This document shows, in pieces, positions 43,957 through 52,693 of a stretch of DNA of 64,000 nt. The stretch is from Gallionellaceae bacterium. Lineage in GTDB: Bacteria > Pseudomonadota > Gammaproteobacteria > Burkholderiales > Thiobacillaceae. Below the pieces are notes generated by a model. That model was not told the origin of the DNA. It did no database searches and saw nothing but the letters and a program-made list of their open reading frames with translations. The stretch covers positions 1 through 64,000 of the forward strand of contig JAQTLU010000017.1 in assembly GCA_028714735.1 (NCBI GenBank). Direction: 5' to 3'. A program made the translations under genes and the position numbers. The stretch's first letter is position 1. Each line of letters opens with the position of its first letter.

Positions 43957-45231
43957 CTACGGTTTGGCATTGGCCACTGATGCAATCTTGTCTTCGGTGT
44001 TAAAGCCAAGTTTTTCGTAGAGGGCATCCCTCGCCGAAACAGAGAGGCTCGCTCCCAAGATGTTGGCGCTATCCTCAGCCCGCACGGCCGGGACGCGAGT
44101 TTCCTTGCTATCCATCGGGTGCCTGGAGGCGACAATGAGAACCACCTGTTTGATGCTGCCTGACGCAGGTGCTTCCACGCTGGGTACGGCCGCCATGCCA
44201 AGCAGTAGGCGCCCAAGGCCAGCCGTGAGCGAACTCTTGCGCTTCTTCTCCGGCATGGCGATGTCCTGGGCAGGGCGCTCCAGGAGATCGCCGACATCCT
44301 TGGTCAGTCCTCCATGTTGGACCGTCTCATAGATCGAATATTCACCCTCAATGCGGTAACGCACGTCGGCAGATCCAGCTTGGTCAGTCAGGGTATGCCC
44401 CCTGCTGGTCAACAATTCGCGCAGTCTGGCCGTCTCCGTGGGAGAGCCAACGAATTCCACGAATAGCTTGCGGCCCAGGTCCGACGTGAAGGCGTCCGGC
44501 GGCCGCTTGATGGTCGGCGTTGCCATGGCGGTTGCCTTGGCCTGATCCATGGTGGCCACCACGTCGGCCTGCTGGCCACTGTTCTGCAGCATGGCATTCG
44601 CCTGTGACACCGTCGCCTGGACGGCCTCGTGCGTCTCGGCGCGCACCGCCGCCGTGCGGGCGACCGTAATCGCCGAGGCAGCGAGCGGCGAAGCGGCGGT
44701 AGCCGCCAACCCCGCTTGGGCCATGGCCATGCGCTGGTTCGCCTGGAAAGAAGGGGAATGGGCCAGCAACTCCGCCTGCACCATGGCAGCGGATGGCGTC
44801 GACATGGCGGCTTCGCCGATCACATTCACCAGTCCGGCCGTCGTGAATATCTTGTCCCGTTCCTCGCGCTGGCGCGCCTCAGCGACCTCGACGAAAGACT
44901 GGAATTGGGTCGCCATGGCGTACTGCATTTCGAGTTGGAGCACCAGTCGCTCGCGGTCGATGGGCCTCAAGTCCGGCATCGACTCGATCTCGGCCGCCTG
45001 CTTCTGGAATTGCTCGGCAAGCTTCCTTTCTTCCTCGCGCTTCTTGGCCGCTTCAGCCGCCGGATCCCGCATGGCATCACGCGCCTTGTCTATCCCAGAA
45101 TCCACGGCCGCGCCCAATAGCTTCCCACCGGCCTGGATGCCTATGCTCAAGACGTCATTGATACCGAAGGCGTGGGCTTCTGCCGTCAGGGCCATGGCCA
45201 CGACGAAAGGTAGAGTTTTTCTGAACATCAC
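43957..45231 (-). CDS. Exported protein of the conjugation region, unknown
   Basis: 424 aa. A signal peptide (FRKTLPFVVAMALTAEAHA) is followed by a Gly-rich segment (VLSIGIQAGGKLLGAAVDSG), a Lys/Glu/Gln coiled coil and Ala-rich helices. The C-terminal domain (FVEFVGSPTETARLRELLTS, ADVRYRIEGEYSIYE) has alternating strands, as in small periplasmic or lipoprotein domains. It is probably periplasmic or outer-membrane associated and may help the mating apparatus or exclusion. It is transcribed from its own operator-controlled promoter. Confidence 0.7.
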   Translation of the reverse strand: MMFRKTLPFVVAMALTAEAHAFGINDVLSIGIQAGGKLLGAAVDSGIDKARDAMRDPAAEAAKKREEERKLAEQFQKQAAEIESMPDLRPIDRERLVLQLEMQYAMATQFQSFVEVAEARQREERDKIFTTAGLVNVIGEAAMSTPSAAMVQAELLAHSPSFQANQRMAMAQAGLAATAASPLAASAITVARTAAVRAETHEAVQATVSQANAMLQNSGQQADVVATMDQAKATAMATPTIKRPPDAFTSDLGRKLFVEFVGSPTETARLRELLTSRGHTLTDQAGSADVRYRIEGEYSIYETVQHGGLTKDVGDLLERPAQDIAMPEKKRKSSLTAGLGRLLLGMAAVPSVEAPASGSIKQVVLIVASRHPMDSKETRVPAVRAEDSANILGASLSVSARDALYEKLGFNTEDKIASVANAKP

Positions 45232-45257
45232 GAACCTCCCTGTTTTTTTATTGGGTT

Positions 45258-45286
45258 AGTTTAATCTGTGACATGTCACACGACAA
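45258..45286 (-). promoter_or_regulatory. Sigma-70-type promoter with the same operator in the spacer
   Basis: On the minus strand TTGTCG (-35), 17 bases, then TAAACT (-10), upstream of the 424-aa exported protein. The spacer contains TGTGACATGTCACA (45267-45280), the same core as at 43931-43942, in the same register between the promoter boxes. Confidence 0.65.
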
Positions 45287-45378
45287 GATGTACTGCACCC
45301 TGTTGTCCTTCTGCCGGATTACCTCGTACATCTGCATCAAGCAGCAGCTGGCGAAATTCATTCATGCTGATGCTGTGC

Positions 45379-45705
45379 TCACTCGAAGATCGTGGCAACT
45401 TTCGCCAGCACTTCGTCCATGAGCGGTGCTGGCAAAGTGTCCACCTTGCGAGCATGGTGGGCTACCAGGTCAATCACGCGCGGCTGGTCGCAGCGCACGA
45501 CGCCGGTGGTCTTGATACCGGTCACGGACACCGCGAAGCCCAAGCGGCGGGCGAACTCGCCGCCGTTGGTGATCGGCAGGATCACCGGCAGCTTGGTGGC
45601 TTCGTTGAACTCGGCGGGCGACACGACCAAGACGGGACGGCTGCCGCTTTGCTCATGCCCGGCGGTCGGATCGAGCGACACAAGATAGATGTCGCCCCGC
45701 TTCAT
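45379..45705 (-). CDS. mazF: MazF/PemK-family toxin
   Basis: 108 aa endoribonuclease-type toxin. MKRGDIYLVSLDPTAGHEQS and GSRPVLVVSPAEFNEATKL are the hallmark N-terminal strands, with the conserved Arg, and TGVVRCDQPRVIDL carries the usual second-half signature. ATG 45705 overlaps the antitoxin stop (ATGA). Probably stabilises the element by post-segregational killing. Confidence 0.9.
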   Translation of the reverse strand: MKRGDIYLVSLDPTAGHEQSGSRPVLVVSPAEFNEATKLPVILPITNGGEFARRLGFAVSVTGIKTTGVVRCDQPRVIDLVAHHARKVDTLPAPLMDEVLAKVATIFE

Positions 45706-45959
45706 AGCAGTTCACCGCCCACGGCGGGCGCATCGACCCATTCACGCTCCTCGGCCGGTTGCGGTTGCGAATAGTCAGAGGCGGCCAGCAACTCCGCGAG
45801 CGTGTAGCGCGGCCGTGGATTGGGATTGATTACAAGACAACCGTGATCGACGGCGAGGCCGACCGTCGCGCCGGCTTGCAGGTGCAGTTGGTCAAGGAAG
45901 GCGGGCGGCACGGCCAACATGATTGAGCCGCCGACCTTGCGCAGATTAGTTGTGTGCAT
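45702..45959 (-). CDS. mazE: MazE-like AbrB-fold antitoxin
   Basis: 85 aa. The N-terminal swapped-hairpin fold is recognisable: TTNLRKVGGSIMLAVPPAFL, then LQAGATVGLAVDHGCLVI. The acidic C-terminal tail (YTLAELLAASDYSQPQPAEE) would wrap the toxin. It precedes and overlaps the toxin gene. It likely represses its own promoter through the inverted repeat 20 bp upstream. Confidence 0.88.
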   Translation of the reverse strand: MHTTNLRKVGGSIMLAVPPAFLDQLHLQAGATVGLAVDHGCLVINPNPRPRYTLAELLAASDYSQPQPAEEREWVDAPAVGGELL

Positions 45960-45978
45960 GAAGCACCTCCAATGGGTT

Positions 45979-46000
45979 AAGTTATACCCATATATAACTT
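45979..46000. promoter_or_regulatory. Inverted repeat, probable operator of the toxin-antitoxin pair
   Basis: Arms AAGTTATA (45979-45986) and TATAACTT (45993-46000) surround CCCATA, 20 bp upstream of the antitoxin start. AT-rich inverted repeats at this place are typical AbrB/MazE binding sites. Confidence 0.6.
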
Positions 46001-46223
46001 CAATTGCTCAGGCCTGCAAGCCATGCGTGTCGCAAAACACTCGTTTTTCGACACCAGACAGCCTTCTTGGGATCGACTGGCTTAGCGTACAATTTTTTCC
46101 GTTTTCTGAGACTACCCCAATTAGCTCTTGCGGCCGTAACACCAAGGCTTGCCGCAACCCTTGGATCAAGCTTTTGAGACGATCCGACATGACCGCCTGT
46201 CGTGATGTCCAGGCCAGGGGCGA

Positions 46224-46706
46224 TTACAGCGCCGCGTTGGCCGCCAGTTCCGTGGCCCGGGTGGTGGCACCCTCAACGATCTTGATCCGGTCGCCGACCT
46301 TGATAGGATCGGCTTCATCCTGCTCCTGAACAAGGGCCATGACCTCATTCGAGCCCTCAAGCCGGTAGGTGATCTCGATGCCCTTCTTGGCATTGGCGCC
46401 CTTCTCGACCGCGTTCCCGAGGAGACCACCGACCAGCGCGCCGGCAATGCTTGAGACAATCCCGCCACGGCTACCGGAGTAGGCGCCAACGACGCCGCCG
46501 ACTGCCGCGCCCGCGGTCGCGCCGGTGCCGGTGTTCTGTGCCGCGATTTCGACCTCGCGGATCTCGACGGCGGTGGCCAGCTTCACCTTCATGGCCTGCT
46601 GGGCCTGACCACTCTGGTAGAGGTTGGGCTTGTAGCTCGATGCGCAACCGGTCAGTACCAGGCTGGCCAGCGCGGCGACGATCATCGAAATAGCGGCTTT
46701 TTGCAT
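46224..46706 (-). CDS. Glycine-zipper lipoprotein (SlyB/17-kDa antigen-like)
   Basis: 160 aa. Signal with lipobox (LASLVLTGCASS), then a glycine-zipper membrane segment TGATAGAAVGGVVGAYSGSR and IAGALVGGLLGNAVEKGANA, then a beta-rich domain (IEITYRLEGSNEVMALVQEQ, PIKVGDRIKIVEG). It resembles SlyB/PcP outer-membrane lipoproteins. In conjugative elements such proteins may support the envelope at the mating site; this is inference. Confidence 0.8.
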   Translation of the reverse strand: MQKAAISMIVAALASLVLTGCASSYKPNLYQSGQAQQAMKVKLATAVEIREVEIAAQNTGTGATAGAAVGGVVGAYSGSRGGIVSSIAGALVGGLLGNAVEKGANAKKGIEITYRLEGSNEVMALVQEQDEADPIKVGDRIKIVEGATTRATELAANAAL

Positions 46707-46756
46707 TTCACATCCCTTTCAGTTTTTGACGTTTGAAAATGTGCCCACAACGGCCT

Positions 46757-47515
46757 TCATGGTTTTACCTCCTTCACGGCCGCTACATGCTTGCCGTTTG
46801 CGCGACATGCATCCCGATGGTCCATGTCGACGGCGCCAGGCGCACTCTTGGCCGAACTCAGCGCCACCAGGGCCTGCCGGTTGGCGGCACGCCCCTCCTC
46901 GGACTCGTTGGACTCAATGAAGCAGTCGATGCAATAGCTGGTCGTGATCTTGGCCAGATCGACACCACCCTTGATCAGGTAGGTCCGGACCTCGGCCGCC
47001 CTGGACATGGCCAGGGTCTTGTTCTCCGGCATCTTGCCAAAGATGTCCGTATAGCCCCGCACGTGGATCCGCTCGGCCGACTTGGCCTCTGCCAGTACCG
47101 TGGCCATGGCCTCACGCCCCTGCGGCCCGAGTCGGACTCGGCCGAAAGCGAACGGCACATAACGCTTGAGTGCGGCCGGGCCTGGTTTTACGGATTCGGC
47201 CGGAGGCGTGGGAGCCACAACGGCCGCCACTGGCGCCGGCGCGGCCTCCGGTACCGGCATGGGTGTTGGGGCCATAACCACCGGCTCGGGAGGCGGCATG
47301 CGGGTCTTGGGCGTCGGCTGCAGGCAGGGATCACAGACGACGTAATAAGCCTGGCCAGTGTCTGGGTCGACCACCTGGCCAATACCAGGTTTGCTCGCCG
47401 GTACCGGCGCTGGCGCCGCAGCCTGGGGCTCACCACCAGTCCGAAGGAACGGTAAATATTGACAGCCGGCCAGCATGGCCGCCAGGAGGGGGGCGAGAGG
47501 GAGGAGAGTTTTCAT
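46757..47515 (-). CDS. OmpA-type peptidoglycan-binding lipoprotein
   Basis: 252 aa from ATG 47515. Signal LAPLLAAMLAGC with lipobox, a Pro/Ala/Val-rich flexible linker (~25-120), then an OmpA-like C-terminal domain: FAFGRVRLGPQGREAMATVL, IHVRGYTDIFGKMPENKTLA, MSRAAEVRTYLIKGGVD. It anchors outer membrane to peptidoglycan. The ATG overlaps the stop of the small exported protein gene (ATGA). Confidence 0.82.
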   Translation of the reverse strand: MKTLLPLAPLLAAMLAGCQYLPFLRTGGEPQAAAPAPVPASKPGIGQVVDPDTGQAYYVVCDPCLQPTPKTRMPPPEPVVMAPTPMPVPEAAPAPVAAVVAPTPPAESVKPGPAALKRYVPFAFGRVRLGPQGREAMATVLAEAKSAERIHVRGYTDIFGKMPENKTLAMSRAAEVRTYLIKGGVDLAKITTSYCIDCFIESNESEEGRAANRQALVALSSAKSAPGAVDMDHRDACRANGKHVAAVKEVKP

Positions 47516-47796
47516 TGTTCTTCGATGATGACGAAGTGGTAGCCGTATGAGCCAATTACATCGCTTACAACGCGCCACCCATGCTCATAAATCTGGGCGA
47601 CCGTTGTCACAGTCGGAAGTTGGGGGTTACAGCCCAGTTCTTTCAGCGACAACCCAGTGCAGTACCCTCCTTTCTTGAGGGCCGATTTTTGCTGAGCGGG
47701 GATGGTCAGGGACACTCCAGGGACTGGTTCAGCCGCCGCAATACCTGCGCTGGGCAACAGACTGACCATGGCAAGCGTGAGAAAATATTTCAGCAT
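47512..47796 (-). CDS. Small exported protein, unknown
   Basis: 94 aa from ATG 47796 with AGGGAG upstream. A signal peptide (FLTLAMVSLLPSAGIAAA) leaves a ~73-residue mature protein with two cysteines (GGYCTGLSLKELGCNPQLP) that could form a disulphide. The C-terminus WRVVSDVIGSYGYHFVIIEE resembles a small beta domain. Coupled to the OmpA-type lipoprotein. Confidence 0.7.
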   Translation of the reverse strand: MLKYFLTLAMVSLLPSAGIAAAEPVPGVSLTIPAQQKSALKKGGYCTGLSLKELGCNPQLPTVTTVAQIYEHGWRVVSDVIGSYGYHFVIIEEQ

Positions 47797-47829
47797 GATG
47801 TGGCTCCCTTTCGTTGATGGAGGTTGGAT

Positions 47830-48024
47830 ATGGATGTCGATCGAACGACGGTGATCGAGGCGCGACGTCGAGTTGGCCTCTCCCAGAGCGACTTCGCAAG
47901 CATGTTCGGCGTATCTAAGCGGACCCTGCAGGATTGGGAACGAGGCCGGCATAAGCCGAGAGGTGCCGCGAAAACACTGCTGAAGGTGGCAGTGCGCCAC
48001 CCGGAGGTGTTGCGCGAATGTTGA
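47830..48024 (+). CDS. Small XRE-type helix-turn-helix regulator
   Basis: 64 aa from ATG 47830, with GGAGG upstream. VIEARRRVGLSQSDFASMFG and VSKRTLQDWERGRHKPRG form a textbook XRE helix-turn-helix, and little else is present. It lies 33 bp from the divergent small exported protein gene and 50 bp before a promoter overlapped by a degenerate GTGACATGTCAC-like site. It is a candidate regulator for that site family; this is inference. Confidence 0.75.
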   Translation: MDVDRTTVIEARRRVGLSQSDFASMFGVSKRTLQDWERGRHKPRGAAKTLLKVAVRHPEVLREC

Positions 48025-48073
48025 CGTAAGCCAATTAAACTGGCTCAAAACACACAACCCCGCCTGAGCCGCG

Positions 48074-48102
48074 TTGCATGTCACGCGGGGCAGGCCTACA
48101 CT
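48074..48102 (+). promoter_or_regulatory. Sigma-70-type promoter for the small membrane protein gene
   Basis: TTGCAT (-35), 17-base spacer, TACACT (-10), followed by the ATG at 48139. GTTGCATGTCAC (48073-48084, 10 of 12 matching GTGACATGTCAC) overlaps the -35 box. Confidence 0.6.
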
Positions 48103-48138
48103 TGAACGAATTAACAACAACAAATGAGGGAATACATC

Positions 48139-48348
48139 ATGAATTTGAATGTTTTGCCTGAAATCATCGAAAAACTTACCTTTGGAGACATCGCTTTCGG
48201 TGCGATTGCATTCATTGGAACAATTTTCGTTGCCGTAGAGGGATACAAGCTCAACCTGAGTCTTTTGAAGCATGCTGCGAGGGAAGTGGTGGGCGATCTG
48301 CAAGAAAAAAACTTCTTGGATCGACCCCACAATGGCCATAGCCGTTGA
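48139..48348 (+). CDS. Small inner-membrane protein next to traG
   Basis: 69 aa from ATG 48139, with GAGGGAA six bases upstream and a clear promoter. One transmembrane segment (FGAIAFIGTIFVAVEGYKL) is followed by a basic cytoplasmic-type tail. It is convergent with traG. Small inner-membrane proteins beside traG in F/SXT-type elements can be entry-exclusion factors, but there is no sequence match to confirm it. Confidence 0.55.
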   Translation: MNLNVLPEIIEKLTFGDIAFGAIAFIGTIFVAVEGYKLNLSLLKHAAREVVGDLQEKNFLDRPHNGHSR

Positions 48349-48374
48349 CCCACTGAAATCTAGATTTCTCACTG

Positions 48375-51254
48375 TCACCACCTCCCACTACCTCCGCCGC
48401 TTCCAGGCTTCTTGGTGGCGGCGTTCTTAGCTTTATCAACAACCCCTGCATCATCCCAGATCTCATTGTGAGGGCTGATTTCACCAGCTTTGCCGGTGAA
48501 ATCACGCTGAACAATACCTCCCTTATCCTTGATCTCTTGCCGGGTGTGCGTCTCGACCCCCGCGTTGGCCGCCTTACCTTTGGCGACCTTGTTTTCCAAT
48601 AGCCTACCCTTGGCGGCGGGATCCACATACCCTGGCACACTCGGAACCTGCGCCTTGTCGGATTCGTGTTGTCCAGCCACCGTACCCGGCGTCACGGGTG
48701 TGCCTTCGATCTTCGGCGCCCCGAGCGCCACATAGTCAGCCGAGAGTCCGGCATTAGCCTCGGGTGCCAGAGGTTGCCTGGTCGGCAAGAACCCCACACG
48801 CTCCATCCAGACCGGGGAGCCATCCAGGGCGCGGCCCATCTCACCTTCTGCAAAGAACTTGTTCATCCAGTAGGTGGCCTTCCCTCCGGTCAACTCACCC
48901 ATGTCACGGATGCCATATTCACCCGGTGCGTTGAGGGCATGCTGGCTGACATAGTTGTGGAATTCCGGTATCCAGTTGATCTCACCGCGGGCCGCCATGG
49001 CCATGACCTTATCGGCACTCTGGCGATATTCCCTGGCTTGCTCGTGGGACTTCTGGGACGCCGTGGTGTGGGTCAGCGTCTCCTGGTGCGAGGCCTGGAT
49101 CTGCCGGGCCTTCTCATCGCCCTTGGTAATCCGCTGTTGGAAGTCCTCGGTTTTGACATATTCCTCGGTGAGCGAGCGGGTATCGTTAATGCCTACTGCA
49201 CGAGCCGACTCCCGAGCCTTTGTAACGGCCTCGGCAACTTGGTTTTCGTTTGTCTGGCCGCCACTAAATTTTGCTGCCACAGGAATAACGTCAGCAACAT
49301 TTGGGGTGGAGACCGCCAATGCGATGAGGTTACTGGCCTTGGCCGTATCTGAAATTTTCAAGTCACTGGCCAATTTGTCTCTGATTTCGAGAAGACGATC
49401 CATCCTGGTACCAAGACTGGCATTGTCGCCATACCGCGCCCCCTTCCCATAGGTAGCGTCCGCCCCTTCCCTATGCGTCTCGCCCAGGATATGAGCCAAG
49501 GTTGCGGCTTGCGATCCCTGGGCCGCCTCCGTTTCCTGCCTGGCCACGCGCTCGGAATTGGCCGAGGCCGTGGCCAGGCGGCTGCTGATCTCAGTGGAAC
49601 TGCCGAGCGAGACTGCCGACTGGCCAAGGTTGGCCCTATACCGGAAATCCCCTGTAGAAAGATCAAAGGCGCTAGTGCCAAGCGCGTTGGTGTACTGATT
49701 CATGAAGGCGTCGGAACGGTTCGGCGCCAGCTGCATCTGGTCCATGCTCAGGTTGCCAGAGTAGTCGCCGGCCTGGCGCGATCCGAACGATGCCGAGGTG
49801 CCGGCTGAGGACATGAATCCGATGGCGGCGTTGGCCATCTTGTCCATGCCGAAGACGATCGCACTGGCGATCAGCGGCACCGAGATCAGCAACCAGCTGG
49901 TGATGGACAACTCCGATACCGTCGTGTTGTAGATGGTCGGCGCCGTGGCGATGGTCAGGCCCTGGATGCCATCGATGTAGCCCGCCAGGGCGATCTCCTT
50001 CGCGGTCGCCGTCGAGTGGAGGTAATTCACCACGGCATAGAGCGGCGGCCACATGGCCAGCCAGACCAGGGACAGCGCGTACATCTTCAAGGTGCGTAGC
50101 GCCCCCATACCGCCCAGGACCAGTGCAATCAGTACCACCAGGGGGAACGAGTAGTAAACCACCGCCTCGATGCCGTTATGCAGCATGGGCAGGGCCTCCT
50201 CGGCGATCTTGCCGCCCGCGATCTTCTGGGCGTTCATGGCCGCCGTGGTCTGGGACTGAGCCAGACCGAGCATCATCGCGGACGGGTCGTTGGTCCGCTG
50301 GCTGAACAGGGCGCCAGCACCCCGGACGGCGTTGATGAGGCCGTTCTGGCGCACCAGTTGCGCGGTGTCGGCCGCGGCACCACCGATCAAGGCACGGGTA
50401 TAGGCGGCGGCCAGTTGGCTTTCCATGGCCGTCTTGGCCTCGTTCTCCATCGTCGCATCGACGCCTTGGCCGATCTTCGCCCGGAGCGCCGGACTGGTCC
50501 GCACCGCCAGGTTCAATATCGCCCGGCCGACATGGTTGGCCATGCTGTTGTCGAGCGTGGTGTAGGCCGTGGTGCAGGGATATGAATCGACGCTGCCGTC
50601 GGCCGCGTGGATCGTGGTGAAGCGGGCCGGGTTGGTATCCGCCATGATCGGCCAGAGATCCGTCGACTTGGCGAAATCCTCTGCCGATATGAAGCCCTGG
50701 GAGATGTCGTATATGGTGCAGTTGGCGATGAAGTTGATGACGTCGGCATTGAAGTTGGGATTGGAGAACTGGACGCCGGCCGCTTCCTTGATCAGGGTGG
50801 CGCCGAACATCATCCCGGTCTTCTCATAGGTCAGGTCCGCCGGCAGCGCGGCCGTCGAATTCGTCCCCAGGGCCGTCGGCAGGGTCTGCGCGGCGGTCTC
50901 GAACAATTCCGTTAGGTTCGAGCCCATACTGGACACCAATGACGCCAGTGCGGCGATGCCGGTGGGCACGTTGTCGATCACCACCGGGGCCTGTCCCGCC
51001 ATCCGATCGACGATCTGGATCGTGCTCTTCGGCACCAGGAGCACGGCATTGATCAGGAAGACCGCGATCAGCCACTGGATGCCGTACTGGTGCTTCATGA
51101 AGGCCATGGCGAAGATGGCGCCGAAGAACCCCAGTATCAGCACCATGGCGATCGCGCCGGTGTAGCCGTCCGCCCCCATCAGGGCCGCCATGCCGTTGAA
51201 CAAGGTGGCCAGCGTATCGACGTTGCCGTAGCTGTAGATGGTGTAGCCGGCCAT
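48375..51254 (-). CDS. traG: F-type mating-pair stabilisation protein TraG
   Basis: 959 aa. The N-terminal third is membrane-embedded (IAMVLILGFFGAIFAMAFMK, WLIAVFLINAVLLVPKSTIQ, and helices around 360-480 such as YYSFPLVVLIALVLGGMGAL), matching the TraG_N domain. The C-terminal half is soluble, Gln/Ala/Ser-rich, periplasmic in F TraG. TraG works in pilus assembly and mating-pair stabilisation. Last gene of the tra polycistron; 17 bp from traH. Confidence 0.92.
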   Translation of the reverse strand: MAGYTIYSYGNVDTLATLFNGMAALMGADGYTGAIAMVLILGFFGAIFAMAFMKHQYGIQWLIAVFLINAVLLVPKSTIQIVDRMAGQAPVVIDNVPTGIAALASLVSSMGSNLTELFETAAQTLPTALGTNSTAALPADLTYEKTGMMFGATLIKEAAGVQFSNPNFNADVINFIANCTIYDISQGFISAEDFAKSTDLWPIMADTNPARFTTIHAADGSVDSYPCTTAYTTLDNSMANHVGRAILNLAVRTSPALRAKIGQGVDATMENEAKTAMESQLAAAYTRALIGGAAADTAQLVRQNGLINAVRGAGALFSQRTNDPSAMMLGLAQSQTTAAMNAQKIAGGKIAEEALPMLHNGIEAVVYYSFPLVVLIALVLGGMGALRTLKMYALSLVWLAMWPPLYAVVNYLHSTATAKEIALAGYIDGIQGLTIATAPTIYNTTVSELSITSWLLISVPLIASAIVFGMDKMANAAIGFMSSAGTSASFGSRQAGDYSGNLSMDQMQLAPNRSDAFMNQYTNALGTSAFDLSTGDFRYRANLGQSAVSLGSSTEISSRLATASANSERVARQETEAAQGSQAATLAHILGETHREGADATYGKGARYGDNASLGTRMDRLLEIRDKLASDLKISDTAKASNLIALAVSTPNVADVIPVAAKFSGGQTNENQVAEAVTKARESARAVGINDTRSLTEEYVKTEDFQQRITKGDEKARQIQASHQETLTHTTASQKSHEQAREYRQSADKVMAMAARGEINWIPEFHNYVSQHALNAPGEYGIRDMGELTGGKATYWMNKFFAEGEMGRALDGSPVWMERVGFLPTRQPLAPEANAGLSADYVALGAPKIEGTPVTPGTVAGQHESDKAQVPSVPGYVDPAAKGRLLENKVAKGKAANAGVETHTRQEIKDKGGIVQRDFTGKAGEISPHNEIWDDAGVVDKAKNAATKKPGSGGGSGRW

Positions 51255-51271
51255 CTCTGGATCCTCTCCGA

Positions 51272-52693
51272 TCAGCGCAGGGCGGAATAGGCCAGCAGAT
51301 CGAGCACCTGCTGAGGCATTGCGGCGCGCATGTCTCGTTCCAGTTGAGACACCTGGGTGATGATGCCGGCCACGACCTGGGCCTTGGCGGCGGCTGTCTG
51401 CCGCTCGCTGTTCAGTTCAGTCAAGAAGGTACGCACCAATCCAGCGTGGATTTGCAGCTGCTTGAATTGCTCAGGCCGATATTGGGAGCCATGCAACTCG
51501 ACCGAAAGGGCCTCATTGGCTGCCCGATTCAGCAAGGCGTAGGCGAACTCAACGGCCACATAATCGTTGTACTGTCCACGCATGGCGGAAGAGATGGCAT
51601 CGTTGTCCTGGACCGCTCCGGCAACTGCGAGCAGCCGATAGACCGGCGCCGGCACATTGTTGACGAAGTTGACCTCGGCGACGGTCGGCGTGCCGCGGTT
51701 GGCGATCTTGTCGGCAAGTGAGGCCATCAGGAGGCGCACCCGTTCGGCAATGGGCTTGAACGGCTTGTTGATGGATACGGGGTTCATACAGTCAGCCGTA
51801 TCACCGCCGCAACTCAGCAACTGGATAGTGGAATTCCCGTCTGAGTCGAGCTCAGTATCACCTCGAAGCAGTGCGGCAACACTGAGCTTAGTCGCTGCGA
51901 TCGGCGCTGGCGCCGGGTCTCCGTCCACTCCCTTTGAGTAAATCGTCGTGCCGGTGATCGACATGATGATCTCCCGATCCTCGTCATCCAGGTGCTGCAT
52001 CTTCTTCAAGGCCTGCCAGACGATGTTGCCGAAGAACGGGATCAGATCCTTGGTTTTCGGGTCGGCTGCGCCGGCATCCATGACGCTCTTGACGTCATCG
52101 GACTTCGCACACTTTTCTCGGGCGGCCGCCACGTCGCTGACGATGCCCAGGGTGGTGGCCACCGACTCGCAGGTTTTCGCGGTCGAGAAACCGAGCAGCT
52201 GGTTGGCCTCGTAGAGGGCAACCTTGGCCCCCTCGCAACTGGAGATGGAGGCCCGGTTGACGATGTTCTCGATGGACTTGAACCATTGCATGGTGTCGCC
52301 CAGGAGAGGCTCAACGGATTTGATCGCCAGCTGGAACAGCACCCCAGGGATGGCCGAGGTGATGTTCTTGAGCATGTTCTTGAACTGCTCGGAGGAGATA
52401 TGCGAGAACGAGCCGCCGAAGGCGTCGATGCCGCCGCAGGAGTTGCCGGCCTTGATGTAGGGCGCCTGCACCGACAACAGTTGGTAGGTCTTGTTGGGCA
52501 CCCGGGTGAACATCGATCCCACGGTGTAGGTGTTCATGGTCTGCCCCTTGAAGGCCTGCGGAGCGGTGGTATTGGCCATGCCGTTGAACATCGATTCGGC
52601 CTGCTGCTGCAAGGACTCCGCCCGCGATGGCAGGGAGGGGGTCGACATCAGCGCGATCGCCAACGCCAGGGGTTTCCAACGAATCGTGGTCAT
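51272..52693 (-). CDS. traH: F-type pilus assembly protein TraH
   Basis: 473 aa periplasmic/outer-membrane-associated protein. Signal LALAIALMSTPSLPSRAES, then the TraH pattern SMFNGMANTTAPQAFKGQ, FTRVPNKTYQLLSVQAPYIK, GNSCGGIDAFGGSFSHISSE. Several cysteines suggest disulphides made by DsbC. ATG 52693 overlaps the traF stop. Confidence 0.92.
   Translation of the reverse strand: MTTIRWKPLALAIALMSTPSLPSRAESLQQQAESMFNGMANTTAPQAFKGQTMNTYTVGSMFTRVPNKTYQLLSVQAPYIKAGNSCGGIDAFGGSFSHISSEQFKNMLKNITSAIPGVLFQLAIKSVEPLLGDTMQWFKSIENIVNRASISSCEGAKVALYEANQLLGFSTAKTCESVATTLGIVSDVAAAREKCAKSDDVKSVMDAGAADPKTKDLIPFFGNIVWQALKKMQHLDDEDREIIMSITGTTIYSKGVDGDPAPAPIAATKLSVAALLRGDTELDSDGNSTIQLLSCGGDTADCMNPVSINKPFKPIAERVRLLMASLADKIANRGTPTVAEVNFVNNVPAPVYRLLAVAGAVQDNDAISSAMRGQYNDYVAVEFAYALLNRAANEALSVELHGSQYRPEQFKQLQIHAGLVRTFLTELNSERQTAAAKAQVVAGIITQVSQLERDMRAAMPQQVLDLLAYSALR

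Noticed and set aside
45281..45378. 29-codon minus-strand frame (MNEFRQLLLD...) after the MazF gene
   Set aside because: Too short and without a ribosome site; could be a fragment but not supportable.
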